Below are positions 1 through 8,995 of a DNA stretch of 64,000 nucleotides, one piece after another. Source of the DNA: DASPKT01 sp035626475 (GTDB taxonomy: Bacteria; Pseudomonadota; Alphaproteobacteria; Azospirillales; Azospirillaceae); the NCBI GenBank assembly GCA_035626475.1, contig DASPNP010000031.1:30534-94533 (forward strand), in the 5' to 3' direction. Position numbers and translations under genes: made by a program. The stretch's first letter is position 1, and every line of letters begins with the position of its first letter. Below the pieces are notes generated by a model. The model was not told the DNA's origin. It searched no databases and was given only the letters and a program-made list of their open reading frames with translations.

Positions 1-768
1 CTCCCCGCCATCGAGGCGTTCCTGCTGGAGGTGCGCGCCGAAATCGACGCCCGCTTCCTCGCCGCGCCCGAGAAGCTCGTGCGCCGCAAGCCCTACCCGG
101 TCGGCTATTGCCTGGAGATCACGGACGCGGTGGTCGAGGCGCTGGGCCCGCGGCTGCGCGCGCCTGACCATCCCGGCGCCCGGGCGCTGCGCGCCTACGA
201 GGCCGCCGGCGGCCGCCACCGCCGCATCTGGGGCGTGCTGCGCGAGCGCTATTTCCAGAACGCCATGCAGTTCGGCAGCCTCTACATCGACGTCGCCAAC
301 GACACGGTGACGCCGACCAAGCCCAAGGTGGAAATCCTGCCGATGCGCGAGGCGGGCATGGTGGCCGTGCGCGACTTCCGGCACTACGCCGAGATCGGCG
401 CGCTCTACTGGGGCCGCACCATCGTCGCCAACCATGCCCTGCCGGAACTGGCGCCGATGTACCCGATGATCGCGGTCGCGCCCGACCGGCGCCCTACCCT
501 GCACCCGACCAACGGCTACATGGCCGAGATGATCCGCCGCAGCGGCTTCACCCTGTCGGAGCAATGGGTCGCCGACGCCCCGCCGCCCTCGGCCGAGACC
601 GTCGAGGCCCTGCGCGCCCTATGCCCGCCCGACCTCCTCGCCGCCAACCCCGCCCCCGGCCGCGACGAGGCCATCGCCGCCTGCCGCCGCGCCCGCACGG
701 GCAAGGTGCTCAAGAGCGACACCTGGCGCCGGGCGCAGTTCGAGGCGATGTCGCGGATACCGCGGTGA
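1..768 (+). CDS. conserved protein of unknown function, 5' end outside window
   Basis: The frame is open from the first base of the window, so the gene begins upstream; the first 10 visible codons read LPAIEAFLLE and run straight into the rest. The visible part is 255 residues. It is soluble-looking, with no signal peptide or membrane segment in view. A stretch near PYPVGYCLEITDAVVEAL and a later GSLYIDVANDTV are the most conserved-looking parts, but I do not recognise the family. The end is arginine-rich. It ends shortly before a terminator that belongs to the opposite strand. I give no function. Confidence 0.7.
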   Translation, partial: LPAIEAFLLEVRAEIDARFLAAPEKLVRRKPYPVGYCLEITDAVVEALGPRLRAPDHPGARALRAYEAAGGRHRRIWGVLRERYFQNAMQFGSLYIDVANDTVTPTKPKVEILPMREAGMVAVRDFRHYAEIGALYWGRTIVANHALPELAPMYPMIAVAPDRRPTLHPTNGYMAEMIRRSGFTLSEQWVADAPPPSAETVEALRALCPPDLLAANPAPGRDEAIAACRRARTGKVLKSDTWRRAQFEAMSRIPR

Positions 769-782
769 GGGGGTGGGAGCCG

Positions 783-814
783 GAAACGACAAAGCCCGGC
801 GCTGAGGCCGGGCT
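783..814 (-). terminator. Rho-independent terminator of tRNA-Glu
   Basis: The arms AGCCCGGC (793-800) and GCCGGGCT (807-814) form a perfect 8-bp stem with a 6-base loop. Read on the minus strand the stem is followed by a T-rich run (TTTGTCGTTT). It lies 16 bases after the CCA end of tRNA-Glu, so it most likely ends that transcript. Confidence 0.7.
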
Positions 815-829
815 CGGTGTCTGGTCCGC

Positions 830-905
<76 letters not shown>

Positions 906-919
906 GGCGCGGACGCGAC

Positions 920-948
920 TTGGTAGCCGCGTGGGCGCCGGGAATCAA
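920..948 (-). promoter_or_regulatory. sigma-70 type promoter of tRNA-Glu
   Basis: On the minus strand TTGATT (943-948) is separated by 17 bases from TACCAA (920-925). Transcription would start near 914, about 9 bases before the mature tRNA 5' end at 905. Confidence 0.55.
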
Positions 949-962
949 GCGGTTTCAGCGGG

Positions 963-2465
963 TCACTTGTAGCGTTCGACGAAACGCTCGACCTTGCCGA
1001 CCAGGTCGCGCACCGCGTCGGTCTGGACCATGGTGCGCAGCACCGTCTCCACGCCCTGCAGCTGGGCCAGCACGGGGGGCTGCTTGCCGCGGGCGCGCAG
1101 CACCTCGACCCGGAGATGGACGCCGTTCTCGAACTTCTGCACCAGGTCGGCTTCCTTGGCCCGCAGCGACTTGTCCAGCCCCTCCTTCTCGAAGAGGCGG
1201 CGGCAGGCGGTGAAGAGGGTCGCGGCGGCCTGGGCGACGGCGATCTCCTCGTCGGTCGGGGCGCGGGCCATGTCCGGCTCGGTCCGGGCCTCCGAGCCCT
1301 TGTCGCGGGCCATCTTCACCGGCAGCACCCGCACGGCGTCGCGTACCGCCACGGTGGCGAACTGGTCGGCGGCGGCGGCGATCTTCTGCCGCGCGTCGGT
1401 CAGCATCGACTCCCAATCGGCGTTCGGCTCGGCCTGCACCTCCTCGCCCAGCCCCTGGATCATGGTGCCGGCGTCGGTCAGCAGGCGGGCGCAGGTCATC
1501 AGCCAGACGCGGCGCGACATGGTGCCGCCGCCGGCGTTCACCTGCCGGCCGATCTCGGACAGGGTCCGCGTCAGCTCGGAGAAGAGACGGCCGGGCACGA
1601 AGCGCAGATCGTCGGCCGAGCCGGCCTTGGACATGTCGGCGGAGAGTACCCGCACCAGCCGCAGCGTCTGCCAGGGCTGGGCCAGCACCGACATGAGGCC
1701 CAGGAAGAAATACTCGACCACCGCCGGCTTGGCGCCGTGCATGTTCAGGTACGCGCTCTTGGCGGCGAAAACCGCCGGCGGGGCGAAGTCGGCGACCCGC
1801 CCGTCGGGCAGGACGGGGGAGTTCGCCCTGACGGACGTGAAGACCGGCGCCAGCAGCGGCTGCAGCTCCATCAGCAGGGCGATCTCGCGCACGTCGGCCA
1901 GCCCGTGCTCGCCGCGCAGCTGCGCCGTCAGCTCGCCCTTGCGCACGATGCTGTGGTCCGCCTCCTCCAGCAGCCCGGCCGTCGCGGCGGCGGCCACCAT
2001 GCATCCCTCGTCCACAGCCTCCTGGACCGCGGCCTCGTCGCCGGCGGCCAGCGCGGTGCAGTAGGAGGCCTGCAGCGCCTCCAGCCGGGCCCGGTGCTCC
2101 GACCGGCCGATCAGGCGCCACCAGACGGACAGGGTGCGCCGGGCGATGACGCCGCGGCGCTTCTCCTCCTGCATGTCCAGGTCGCGCAGGTAGGGCTCCA
2201 GGCAGACGCAGAGCGCGCGCTGGAAAGTGGGCACGCGGCCGGGACGCAGGTCGCGCAGGCGCGGGCGCAGGCATTCCAGGATCTGGGTGTCGGTCGGGTC
2301 GCCCTGGTCGGTGGCGCGGGCCAGCTCCACGGCCCGGGCGACGCGCGCCAGCGATGAGCCGTCCAGCGTCTGGAAATGCGCCTGCAGCTTGCTCACGGTC
2401 GCGTCGGCGCCCTCCGCCGCCTGGGGAGCGCCGCCCACCGCCTTCTTCGCGCCTGCCTGGGTCAT
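963..2465 (-). CDS. unknown protein of about 500 residues
   Basis: A long, mostly alpha-helical-looking soluble protein rich in alanine, leucine and arginine; no signal peptide, transmembrane segment or catalytic motif is visible. A tract around residues 190-280 (LADVREIALLMELQPLLAPV, later VEYFFLGLMSVLAQPW) is hydrophobic and may form a helical core. I do not recognise the family; it resembles the lineage-specific cytosolic proteins common in Rhodospirillales. The start is uncertain: ATG at 2465 (MTQAGAKK) has AAGG 13 bases upstream; an in-frame GTG at 2513 would add 16 residues but has no well-spaced ribosome site. It is separated by 160 bases from recJ on the same strand and by a candidate promoter from it. 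Confidence 0.7.
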   Translation of the reverse strand: MTQAGAKKAVGGAPQAAEGADATVSKLQAHFQTLDGSSLARVARAVELARATDQGDPTDTQILECLRPRLRDLRPGRVPTFQRALCVCLEPYLRDLDMQEEKRRGVIARRTLSVWWRLIGRSEHRARLEALQASYCTALAAGDEAAVQEAVDEGCMVAAAATAGLLEEADHSIVRKGELTAQLRGEHGLADVREIALLMELQPLLAPVFTSVRANSPVLPDGRVADFAPPAVFAAKSAYLNMHGAKPAVVEYFFLGLMSVLAQPWQTLRLVRVLSADMSKAGSADDLRFVPGRLFSELTRTLSEIGRQVNAGGGTMSRRVWLMTCARLLTDAGTMIQGLGEEVQAEPNADWESMLTDARQKIAAAADQFATVAVRDAVRVLPVKMARDKGSEARTEPDMARAPTDEEIAVAQAAATLFTACRRLFEKEGLDKSLRAKEADLVQKFENGVHLRVEVLRARGKQPPVLAQLQGVETVLRTMVQTDAVRDLVGKVERFVERYK

Positions 2466-2544
2466 GTGGCCCGATCCGCCTTCCCCGGCGATGCCCGGCC
2501 CGGCGCTGATCACGGCGCCAATCCAGCGGGAATCTCCTGGGACG

Positions 2545-2574
2545 ATGATGGCCCCCGCACCGGCCGCGAGTCAA
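2545..2574 (-). promoter_or_regulatory. candidate promoter of the 963-2465 gene
   Basis: TTGACT (2569-2574) and CATCAT (2545-2550) on the minus strand, spaced 18 bases. The -10 is weak. It sits in the 159-base gap after recJ. Confidence 0.35.
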
Positions 2575-2624
2575 CAAACCCCCACTGAATCGGTTGCTCT
2601 TTCGGAGTAACTTTCTGTCGCAGG

Positions 2625-4421
2625 TCAGCAGGCGCCGCCGGCGGGCGCGGCGTCGTCGATCTGCAGCTGCACCCCGTCATTGCCGTTCCAGGTGTCCGGG
2701 CGCAGCGTCCCGGCCAGATGCAGCGGCGCGCCGCCTGTCCGCAGCAGCGCCGGGCCCAGCGGCCCCTCCATGCAGCGGAAGGCGATGGCCTTCAGCTTGG
2801 CCCCGTCCGACCCGGTGAGGATGAGGCGCACATGCGCCTCCTTCAGCACGTCGGCCCGCACCACCCGCACGTCCGATACGGCGAAGCGGGGCTCGGCATT
2901 GCCGGCGCCGAAGGGCCCGAGCCGCTCCAGCTGGCGGATCAGGTCCGACGTGGCGCCGCGGCAGGCGACCGTGCCGTCCAGGTGCAGTGTCGGCACCAGG
3001 GGTCCGTGGATCGCCAGCTGGGCCGAGATGCGCTCGGCCAGGAAGGCCTCCAGCTCGCCCAGCCGCGGCTCCTGCACGGTGAAGCCAGCCGCCATGGCGT
3101 GGCCGCCGCCGGCCGCGAGGATGCCTTGCTGGCGGGCCGCGATGACGGCGGCGCCGAGATCCACGCCGCGCACCGACCGGCCCGAGGCCTTGCCGATGCC
3201 GCCGTCCAGCGCCACGACGCAGGCCGGGCGGGAATAGCGCTCCTTCAGCCGGGCGGCGGCGATGCCGATGACGCCGGGATGCCACCCCTCCCCCGCCACG
3301 AAGACCAGGTCCTCCGACAGCGACGGGGTGGTGCCCAGCTTCTCCAGCGCCTCGTCCAGCACCGTGGCCTCGATGGCGCGCCGCTCGGCGTTCAGCTCGT
3401 GCAGCTGCCGGGCGATATCGGCGGCCTCGTGCGGGTCGTCGGTGGCGAGGATTCGGGCGCCCAGGTCCGAGCGCCCCACCCGGCCGCCGGCATTCACGCG
3501 GGGGCCGAGGATATAGCCGACATGATAGGCGTCGATCCGCTCCTTCACGCCGCCCACGTCGGCCAGGGCGGCGATGCCCGGATTGGCCCGGCGCCCCATC
3601 ACCTTCAGCCCCTGGCAGACCAGCGCCCGGTTCAGCCCGGTCAGCGAGACGACGTCGCAGACGGTGCCCAGCGCCACCAGGTCCAGCCAACCCATCAGGT
3701 CCGGCTCGGGCCGCCGCTCGTACCAGCCGGCCCGGCGCAGCGCGCGGTTGGTCGCCACCGCCAGCAGGAAGCAGACGCCGACGGCGGCGAGGTTGCCCAG
3801 CGCCTTGGTGTTCGGGTCGTCGATGCGGTTGGGGTTCACCAGCGCGTGGGCGCGCGGCAGGCGCGGCTCGGCGGCGTGGTGGTCCACCACCAGCACCTCC
3901 AGCCCGGCCTCGGCGGCGGCGTCCAGCGGGTCGAAGGCGGTGATGCCGCAATCGACCGTGATCACCAGCTGCGCGCCCCGCTCCTTCAGCCGCAGCAGCG
4001 CCGGCGCGTTCGGGCCGTAGCCCTCCAGCAGCCGGTCGGGGATGTGGATCAGCGGGTCGGTGCCGACGGCGCGCAGGAAGCGGGTCAGCAGCGCCGTGGA
4101 GGTGGCGCCGTCCACGTCGTAGTCGCCGAAGATGGCGACGCGCTCGCCCTTCATGACGGCGCGGGCCAGCCGCTCCGCCGCCCCGTCCATGTCGCGCAGG
4201 ACCGAGGGGTCGGGCAGCAGGGCCTTCAGAGTCGGCGTCAGGAAGCGGTCGGCCTCGTCGAGGGCGATGCCGCGCGCGGCCAGGATGCGGCCGACGATCT
4301 CCGGCAGCCCGCGGCTCTGGGCATGCGCCAGCGCCAGCCGCTCGTCCGCGGGGCGCGCCAGCCAGCGCTTGCCCGTGTAGGACCGCGCCACGCCCAGGAA
4401 GGCCGGACTCTCCGTGACCAT
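2625..4421 (-). CDS. recJ: single-stranded-DNA-specific exonuclease RecJ
   Basis: RecJ degrades single-stranded DNA 5' to 3' in recombination (RecFOR path), mismatch repair and stalled-fork processing in the cytoplasm. The 598-residue product has the family signature GDYDVDG (residues 99-105), the DHH motif (180-182) that coordinates catalytic manganese, and the DHHA1/OB C-terminal part including GGGHAMAAGFT. Length is close to E. coli RecJ (577). I chose the ATG at 4421 (MVTESPAF), which has GGAGG 11 bases upstream; the frame stays open 43 codons further but that part translates a palindromic repeat and is not protein-like. It lies downstream of alaC-hom-glpX, separated from glpX by a repeat element. 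Confidence 0.95.
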   Translation of the reverse strand: MVTESPAFLGVARSYTGKRWLARPADERLALAHAQSRGLPEIVGRILAARGIALDEADRFLTPTLKALLPDPSVLRDMDGAAERLARAVMKGERVAIFGDYDVDGATSTALLTRFLRAVGTDPLIHIPDRLLEGYGPNAPALLRLKERGAQLVITVDCGITAFDPLDAAAEAGLEVLVVDHHAAEPRLPRAHALVNPNRIDDPNTKALGNLAAVGVCFLLAVATNRALRRAGWYERRPEPDLMGWLDLVALGTVCDVVSLTGLNRALVCQGLKVMGRRANPGIAALADVGGVKERIDAYHVGYILGPRVNAGGRVGRSDLGARILATDDPHEAADIARQLHELNAERRAIEATVLDEALEKLGTTPSLSEDLVFVAGEGWHPGVIGIAAARLKERYSRPACVVALDGGIGKASGRSVRGVDLGAAVIAARQQGILAAGGGHAMAAGFTVQEPRLGELEAFLAERISAQLAIHGPLVPTLHLDGTVACRGATSDLIRQLERLGPFGAGNAEPRFAVSDVRVVRADVLKEAHVRLILTGSDGAKLKAIAFRCMEGPLGPALLRTGGAPLHLAGTLRPDTWNGNDGVQLQIDDAAPAGGAC

Positions 4422-4479
4422 ATCGACCCGTGCCTCCTCATACGCCGGCAAGCCTGTCCACCGGCACTCATACCCCAAT

Positions 4480-4634
4480 CCGTCACCCCGGCGGAAGCCG
4501 GGGCCCAGGGGTTGCAGCCATGTGCCACCGATGCCGCACTCCCGCCGCAAACGGAACGGCCCGCCCCATCCCCGGCTAGGGACGGAACGGGCCGCTCTGC
4601 AACCCCTGGGTCCCGGCTTGCGCCGGGATGACGG
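4480..4634. repeat. paired REP-like palindromic element (BIME-like)
   Basis: Two 37-base units, 4480-4516 and 4598-4634, are inverted copies with three mismatches. Each carries a CCCGGC...GCCGGG hairpin and the core CCGTCA-CCGGC-GCCGG-CCCAGG. The same unit occurs singly at 10830-10859 and, in reduced form, at 35691-35717. It fills most of the 278-base gap between glpX and recJ. Confidence 0.8.
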
Positions 4635-4699
4635 TGGAGAGGTTCGGACCCTAGTGCATCACCTCCTTCAAGGGGAGTGACGTTTCGGGGCCGCCAGGA

Positions 4700-5737
4700 T
4701 CACTCCGCGCCGGGAATGCCGGGGATGATCCCCTTCTTGGTGCGGAAGTTGTGGTGCGCCTCGACATAACGGACGGTGCCGCTCTTGGAGCGCATGATGA
4801 CCGAGTGCGTGACGGCGCCGCCGGGGAAGCGGCGGACGCCGCGGAGCATGGTGCCGGTGGTGACGCCGGTGGCGGCGAACATGACGTTGCCGCTGGCGAG
4901 GTCCATCAGCCCGTACTTGCGGTCCAGGTCGGTGACGCCCCAGCGCTTGGCGCGGCCGCGCTCGTCGTCGTTGCGGAACAGCAGACGGCCCTGCATCTGG
5001 CCGCCGATGCAGCGCAGCGCCGCGGCCGCCAGCACGCCTTCCGGCGCGCCGCCCGAGCCCATGTACAGGTCGATGCCGCTCTCGGGCTGCGAGGTGGCGA
5101 TGACGCCCGACACGTCGCCGTCGGAGATCAGCATGATGCGGGCGCCGGCCTCGCGCACCCGGGCGATCAGCTCGGCATGGCGCGGCCGGTCCAGGATGCA
5201 GACCACCAGCTCGGAGATGTCGGCGCCCTTGGCCCGGGCGAGATTCTTCAGGTTGGTCTCGACCTTCTCGTCCAGGTCGACCACGCCCTCCGGCAGCCCG
5301 CCGCCCACCGCGATCTTGTCCATGTAGACGTCGGGCGCGTTCAGGAAGCCGCCGGCCTCCGCCATGGCCACGACCGCCAGCGCGTTCGGGCCGCCCTTGG
5401 CGGTGATGGTGGTGCCCTCCAGCGGATCCAGCGCGATGTCGATCTTCGGGCCGTGGCCCGAGCCGACCTTCTCGCCGATATAGAGCATCGGCGCCTCGTC
5501 GCGCTCGCCCTCGCCGATCACGACGGTGCCGTCGATGTTCAGGCTGTTCAGCGCCTTGCGCATGGCGTCGACGGCGGCTTGGTCGGCGGCCTTCTCGTCG
5601 CCGCGGCCCATCAGCAGCGAGGCGGACAGGGCGGCGGCCTCGGTGACGCGCACGGCCTCAAGCGCCAGGTTGCGGTCCATCACCAGCGAGATGTCGCCGC
5701 TGACCTCGTCGGGGACGGCGTTGGTATTGGTGTTCAT
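4700..5737 (-). CDS. glpX: class II fructose-1,6-bisphosphatase GlpX
   Basis: Hydrolyses fructose-1,6-bisphosphate to fructose-6-phosphate in gluconeogenesis (in some relatives also sedoheptulose-1,7-bisphosphate). The 345-residue protein shows the class II signatures: IGEGERDEAPMLYIGE (residues 74-89), the metal and substrate site DPLEGTT (104-110), and a later ISDGDVSG segment. Start: ATG at 5737 (MNTNTN), with AGGGA about 6 bases upstream; a GTG two codons earlier overlaps that ribosome site and is less likely. It is the third gene of alaC-hom-glpX, 41 bases after hom, an order I know from many alphaproteobacteria. Confidence 0.95.
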   Translation of the reverse strand: MNTNTNAVPDEVSGDISLVMDRNLALEAVRVTEAAALSASLLMGRGDEKAADQAAVDAMRKALNSLNIDGTVVIGEGERDEAPMLYIGEKVGSGHGPKIDIALDPLEGTTITAKGGPNALAVVAMAEAGGFLNAPDVYMDKIAVGGGLPEGVVDLDEKVETNLKNLARAKGADISELVVCILDRPRHAELIARVREAGARIMLISDGDVSGVIATSQPESGIDLYMGSGGAPEGVLAAAALRCIGGQMQGRLLFRNDDERGRAKRWGVTDLDRKYGLMDLASGNVMFAATGVTTGTMLRGVRRFPGGAVTHSVIMRSKSGTVRYVEAHHNFRTKKGIIPGIPGAE

Positions 5738-5778
5738 TTTCACTCCCTAGATTCGGCCGCCCGTTCGTGCGGGCGCCG

Positions 5779-7071
5779 TCAGTAATCCTCGATCCTGATC
5801 ATCCGGGGCGGCTCCAGGACGGCGTCCAGCTCCCCGATGACCTGGAGGGCGCGCTGCATGTGCGCCTCCTCCGTGTCGTGGGTGGTCAATACCACCGGAA
5901 CGGCCTCGCCGGGAGCCCTGCCGCGCTGCAGGAACGCCTCCATGGAGACGTTGTTGTCCCGCAGCGCCGCGGCCACGTCGGCGATGACGCCCGGCCGGTC
6001 GACCACCATCAGGCGGACGTAGTAGCGTCCCCGCCGCTCCGCCAGCGACGCCGCGACGAGGGGCTCCAACCTGTCGGCGGGCACCGCGAAGGTCGGCGTC
6101 GACCGGCCGCGCGCGATGTCCACCAGGTCGGCGACCACGGCCGAGGCCGTGGGACCGCCCCCCGCCCCGCGCCCGACCAGCACCACCTTGTCGACGAAGT
6201 CGCCGTCGGCCACCACCGCGTTGAAGACGCCGTCGGTGGCCGCGATGGGGGAACCGATCGGCACCATGCAAGGATGCACCCGCTGCTCGATGCCGTGGTC
6301 GGTGCGACGGGCGATGCCGAGCAGCTTGATGCGGTACCCCAACTCGCCCGCATAGTCGATATCGAGCGAGGAGACGTGCCGGATGCCCTCGATGTGCAGC
6401 GCCTTGAAGTCCGGCTGGACGCCGAAGGCCACGGCCGTCAGCACCGCCAGCTTGTGCGCCGCGTCGACGCCGTCGATGTCGAAGCTGGGGTCGGCCTCGG
6501 CATAGCCCAGGCGCTGCGCGTCGGCCAGAACCTCGGAGAATTCGCGGCCGGTCGTCCGCATCTCCGTCAAAATGTAGTTGCAGGTGCCGTTGAGGATGCC
6601 GTGCACCTCGCGGATGCGGTTGGCCGCCAACCCCTCGCGCAGGCCCTTGATGACCGGAATGCCGCCGGCGACCGCCGCCTCGAAGGCGAGCGTCAGGCCG
6701 CGGCTCTCCGCCATCTGCGCCAGCCGGCCGCCGTGATGGGCCAGCAGCGCCTTGTTGGCGGTGACGACGTGGCGCCGGTTCTCCAGCGCCGTCTCCACCA
6801 CCGCCTTGGCGATGCCGTCGGAGCCGCCGATCAGCTCCAGCACCACGTCGATCTCGGGATCGGCCGCCATGAGCGCGGCGTCCTGGTACCAGCGCACCGC
6901 CGACAGGTCGACGCCGCGGTCGCGGCGCTGCTCGCGCGCGCTCACCGCCGTGACGACGATGCGGCGGCCGGTGCGCTGCTCCAGCAGGTCGGCCTGCGCC
7001 TGCAGGATCTTCAGGACGCCGGCACCGACGGTGCCGAGGCCGGCGACGGCCACCTTCAAGGGCTGGCTCAT
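5779..7071 (-). CDS. hom: homoserine dehydrogenase with C-terminal ACT domain
   Basis: Reduces aspartate semialdehyde to homoserine, the branch point to threonine, methionine and isoleucine. The 430-residue protein begins with a Rossmann motif (VAVAGLGTVGAGV), has ANKALLAHHG and GVVGG-type catalytic regions in the middle (AGGIPVIKGLREGL, ILNGTCNYIL), and ends in an ACT regulatory domain (RLMVVDRPGVIADVAAAL), which usually mediates threonine feedback. Start at ATG 7071 with AGAAGAG just upstream; the longer open frame is low-complexity. It begins 31 bases after the aminotransferase gene stop, so the two are co-transcribed. Confidence 0.96.
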   Translation of the reverse strand: MSQPLKVAVAGLGTVGAGVLKILQAQADLLEQRTGRRIVVTAVSAREQRRDRGVDLSAVRWYQDAALMAADPEIDVVLELIGGSDGIAKAVVETALENRRHVVTANKALLAHHGGRLAQMAESRGLTLAFEAAVAGGIPVIKGLREGLAANRIREVHGILNGTCNYILTEMRTTGREFSEVLADAQRLGYAEADPSFDIDGVDAAHKLAVLTAVAFGVQPDFKALHIEGIRHVSSLDIDYAGELGYRIKLLGIARRTDHGIEQRVHPCMVPIGSPIAATDGVFNAVVADGDFVDKVVLVGRGAGGGPTASAVVADLVDIARGRSTPTFAVPADRLEPLVAASLAERRGRYYVRLMVVDRPGVIADVAAALRDNNVSMEAFLQRGRAPGEAVPVVLTTHDTEEAHMQRALQVIGELDAVLEPPRMIRIEDY

Positions 7072-7102
7072 GCTCTTCTTTCCCTCTGATGCGGTCGGTT
7101 CG

Positions 7103-8326
7103 TCAGACGGCGGATGCCGTTTCGGCAGCCCCGTGCAGGTTGCCGTTGCGCTGCAGGAAGGCCTTGATGTTGCGGCAGGCCTGTCGGATGCGCTGGGTGT
7201 TCTCCACCAGCCCGAAGCGGACATGGCCGTCGCCGTATTCGCCGAAGCCGATGCCGGGGGAGACCGCGACCTCCGCCTCCTGGAGCAGCAGCTTGGCGAA
7301 CTCCAGCGAGCCGAGATGGCGGAAGGGCTCGGGGATGCGGGCCCAGACGAACATGCTGGCGGCGGGCGCCGGCACGTCCCAGCCGGCCGACTGCAGCCCC
7401 TCGATCAGCGCGTCGCGGCGCTTCTTGTACAGGGTCCGCATCTCCTCGACGCAGTCCTGCGGGCCGTTCAGCGCGGCGGTCGCCGCCACCTGGATCGGCG
7501 TGAAGGCGCCATAGTCGACATAGGATTTGAACTTCGCCAGCGCGCCGATCAGCTTCTTCGAGCCGACGCCGAAGCCCACGCGCCAGCCCGGCATGTTGTA
7601 GGTCTTGGACAGGCTGTTGAACTCGACCGTGATCGGCCGCGCCTCGGGGATCTGAAGCACCGACGGCGGCGGGTTGCCGTCGAAATAGATCTCGGCGTAG
7701 GCGATGTCCGACAGGATGTAGATGCCGTGGCGGAGGCAGAGGTCGACGATCGGCCGGTACCAGTCCAGCGAGACGGTCTGCCCCGTCGGGTTCGCGGGGA
7801 AGCTGACGATCAGCGCGGTGGGCTTCGGCACGCTGTGCTTGATCGCCCGCTCCAGCGCCGGGACGAAATCGTCCAGCCCGTCCACCACGGGGATGTGGCG
7901 CAGCGCGGCGCCGGCCAGCATGAAGCCGAAGGGGTGGATGGGGTAGCTGGGGTTCGGCACCAGGATCACGTCGCCGGGGCTGGTGATGGCGTTGGCGAGG
8001 TTCGCCAGCCCCTCCTTGGAGCCGATGGTGACGCAGATCTCCTGTTCCGGGTCGAGCTGCACCCCGAATCGCCGGTCGTAATAGCCGGCGATGGCCTTGC
8101 GCAGCCCCGGGATGCCCTTGCTCATGGAGTAGCGGTGGGTACGGGGGTTGCGCACCGCCTCCACCATCTTCTCGACGATGTGCGGCGGGGTCGGCTGGTC
8201 GGGATTGCCCATGCCCAGGTCGATGATGTCGATACCGGCGGCGCGGGCCTTGGCCTTCATGGCGTTCACCTCGGCGAACACGTAGGGCGGCAGGCGCTTG
8301 ATGCGCAGGAATTCGGCGTCGCTCAT
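7103..8326 (-). CDS. alaC: class I/II PLP aminotransferase, AlaC-like
   Basis: A fold-type I aminotransferase of the AlaC / LL-diaminopimelate-aminotransferase-like group; the glutamate-pyruvate (alanine-forming) reaction is the best-supported one in proteobacteria, but substrate cannot be read from sequence. The 407-residue protein has the phosphate-site region GSKEGLANL, the cofactor asparagine in PANPTG (N179), D207 and Y210 in LSDIAYAEIYF, and the Schiff-base lysine K241 in SLSKTYNMPGWR. I start at ATG 8326 (MSDAEFLRIKRLPPYVF), the usual family N-terminus; 29 upstream codons are open but unlike a protein. It heads the alaC-hom-glpX unit, consistent with an amino-acid role. Confidence 0.88.
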   Translation of the reverse strand: MSDAEFLRIKRLPPYVFAEVNAMKAKARAAGIDIIDLGMGNPDQPTPPHIVEKMVEAVRNPRTHRYSMSKGIPGLRKAIAGYYDRRFGVQLDPEQEICVTIGSKEGLANLANAITSPGDVILVPNPSYPIHPFGFMLAGAALRHIPVVDGLDDFVPALERAIKHSVPKPTALIVSFPANPTGQTVSLDWYRPIVDLCLRHGIYILSDIAYAEIYFDGNPPPSVLQIPEARPITVEFNSLSKTYNMPGWRVGFGVGSKKLIGALAKFKSYVDYGAFTPIQVAATAALNGPQDCVEEMRTLYKKRRDALIEGLQSAGWDVPAPAASMFVWARIPEPFRHLGSLEFAKLLLQEAEVAVSPGIGFGEYGDGHVRFGLVENTQRIRQACRNIKAFLQRNGNLHGAAETASAV

Positions 8327-8435
8327 CTCTTTGGGCACTCTCGGGCCGGTCTGAAAAGGGGAAACATATCTACCGCAACGCCCCTCGTCCGCGACACAAA
8401 TTTTCGCGGACACAGCCGTGCGGAAAGCTCCGGCC

Positions 8436-8873
8436 TCAGCTCCGGGGCGCGATCTCGCGCGGCACCGGCGGCGGCCCCTCGGGCACGGCGGGCATGCCGG
8501 GCTTCGGATTCACCGGCGCCGGCGCGGCCTGCCGGAGCGCCTCGGCCTGCTGCCCCGCGGCGGCGCGGTCGGCGGCCAGGGCGTCCATCTCGCGCTGCCG
8601 GTCCATCGGGTTCGGCAGGTCGGTGGGGCGCGGCGGCACCGTGGAGAGATGCGGATACTCGGCCTTGGTCTCCTCGATCCGGCGCACCGGACGCTGGCCG
8701 GTCAGCACCGCCTGCGGATCGGCGCCGGGCTGCGCGCCCTCGGCCGGCATCGGCCCGTCGGCGAAGATCGGCTCCGGCAGGTCGACATTGGCGCAGGCGC
8801 CCAGGCCGGCCAGGGCGCCCAGGGCCAGCACCGCGCGCAGGCGCTTCGGCGAAATCGCGTCGATGAAAAACAT
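8436..8873 (-). CDS. small proline-rich lipoprotein, function unknown
   Basis: A 145-residue protein with a lipoprotein signal peptide: positively charged start, hydrophobic run LRAVLALGALAGLG, then the lipobox cysteine in GLGAC (about residue 27). The mature part is rich in proline, alanine and glutamate, with no recognisable domain, so it is probably an envelope protein with disordered segments. ATG at 8873 (MFFIDAISPKRLR) is chosen because it places the signal peptide at the N-terminus. It is transcribed away from phaC and precedes alaC by 109 bases on the same strand. Confidence 0.7.
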   Translation of the reverse strand: MFFIDAISPKRLRAVLALGALAGLGACANVDLPEPIFADGPMPAEGAQPGADPQAVLTGQRPVRRIEETKAEYPHLSTVPPRPTDLPNPMDRQREMDALAADRAAAGQQAEALRQAAPAPVNPKPGMPAVPEGPPPVPREIAPRS

Positions 8874-8995
8874 GGCCGGATCGTGTATCCAATAGGCCTC
8901 AGGAGCCGCAAGCATACCGGCCTCGATGCCGGTCGTGCCACAACAAGCAGCGGCCTGGCCCCAACGATGGCCCGAATGGGTGGAGGAAGCGTACC

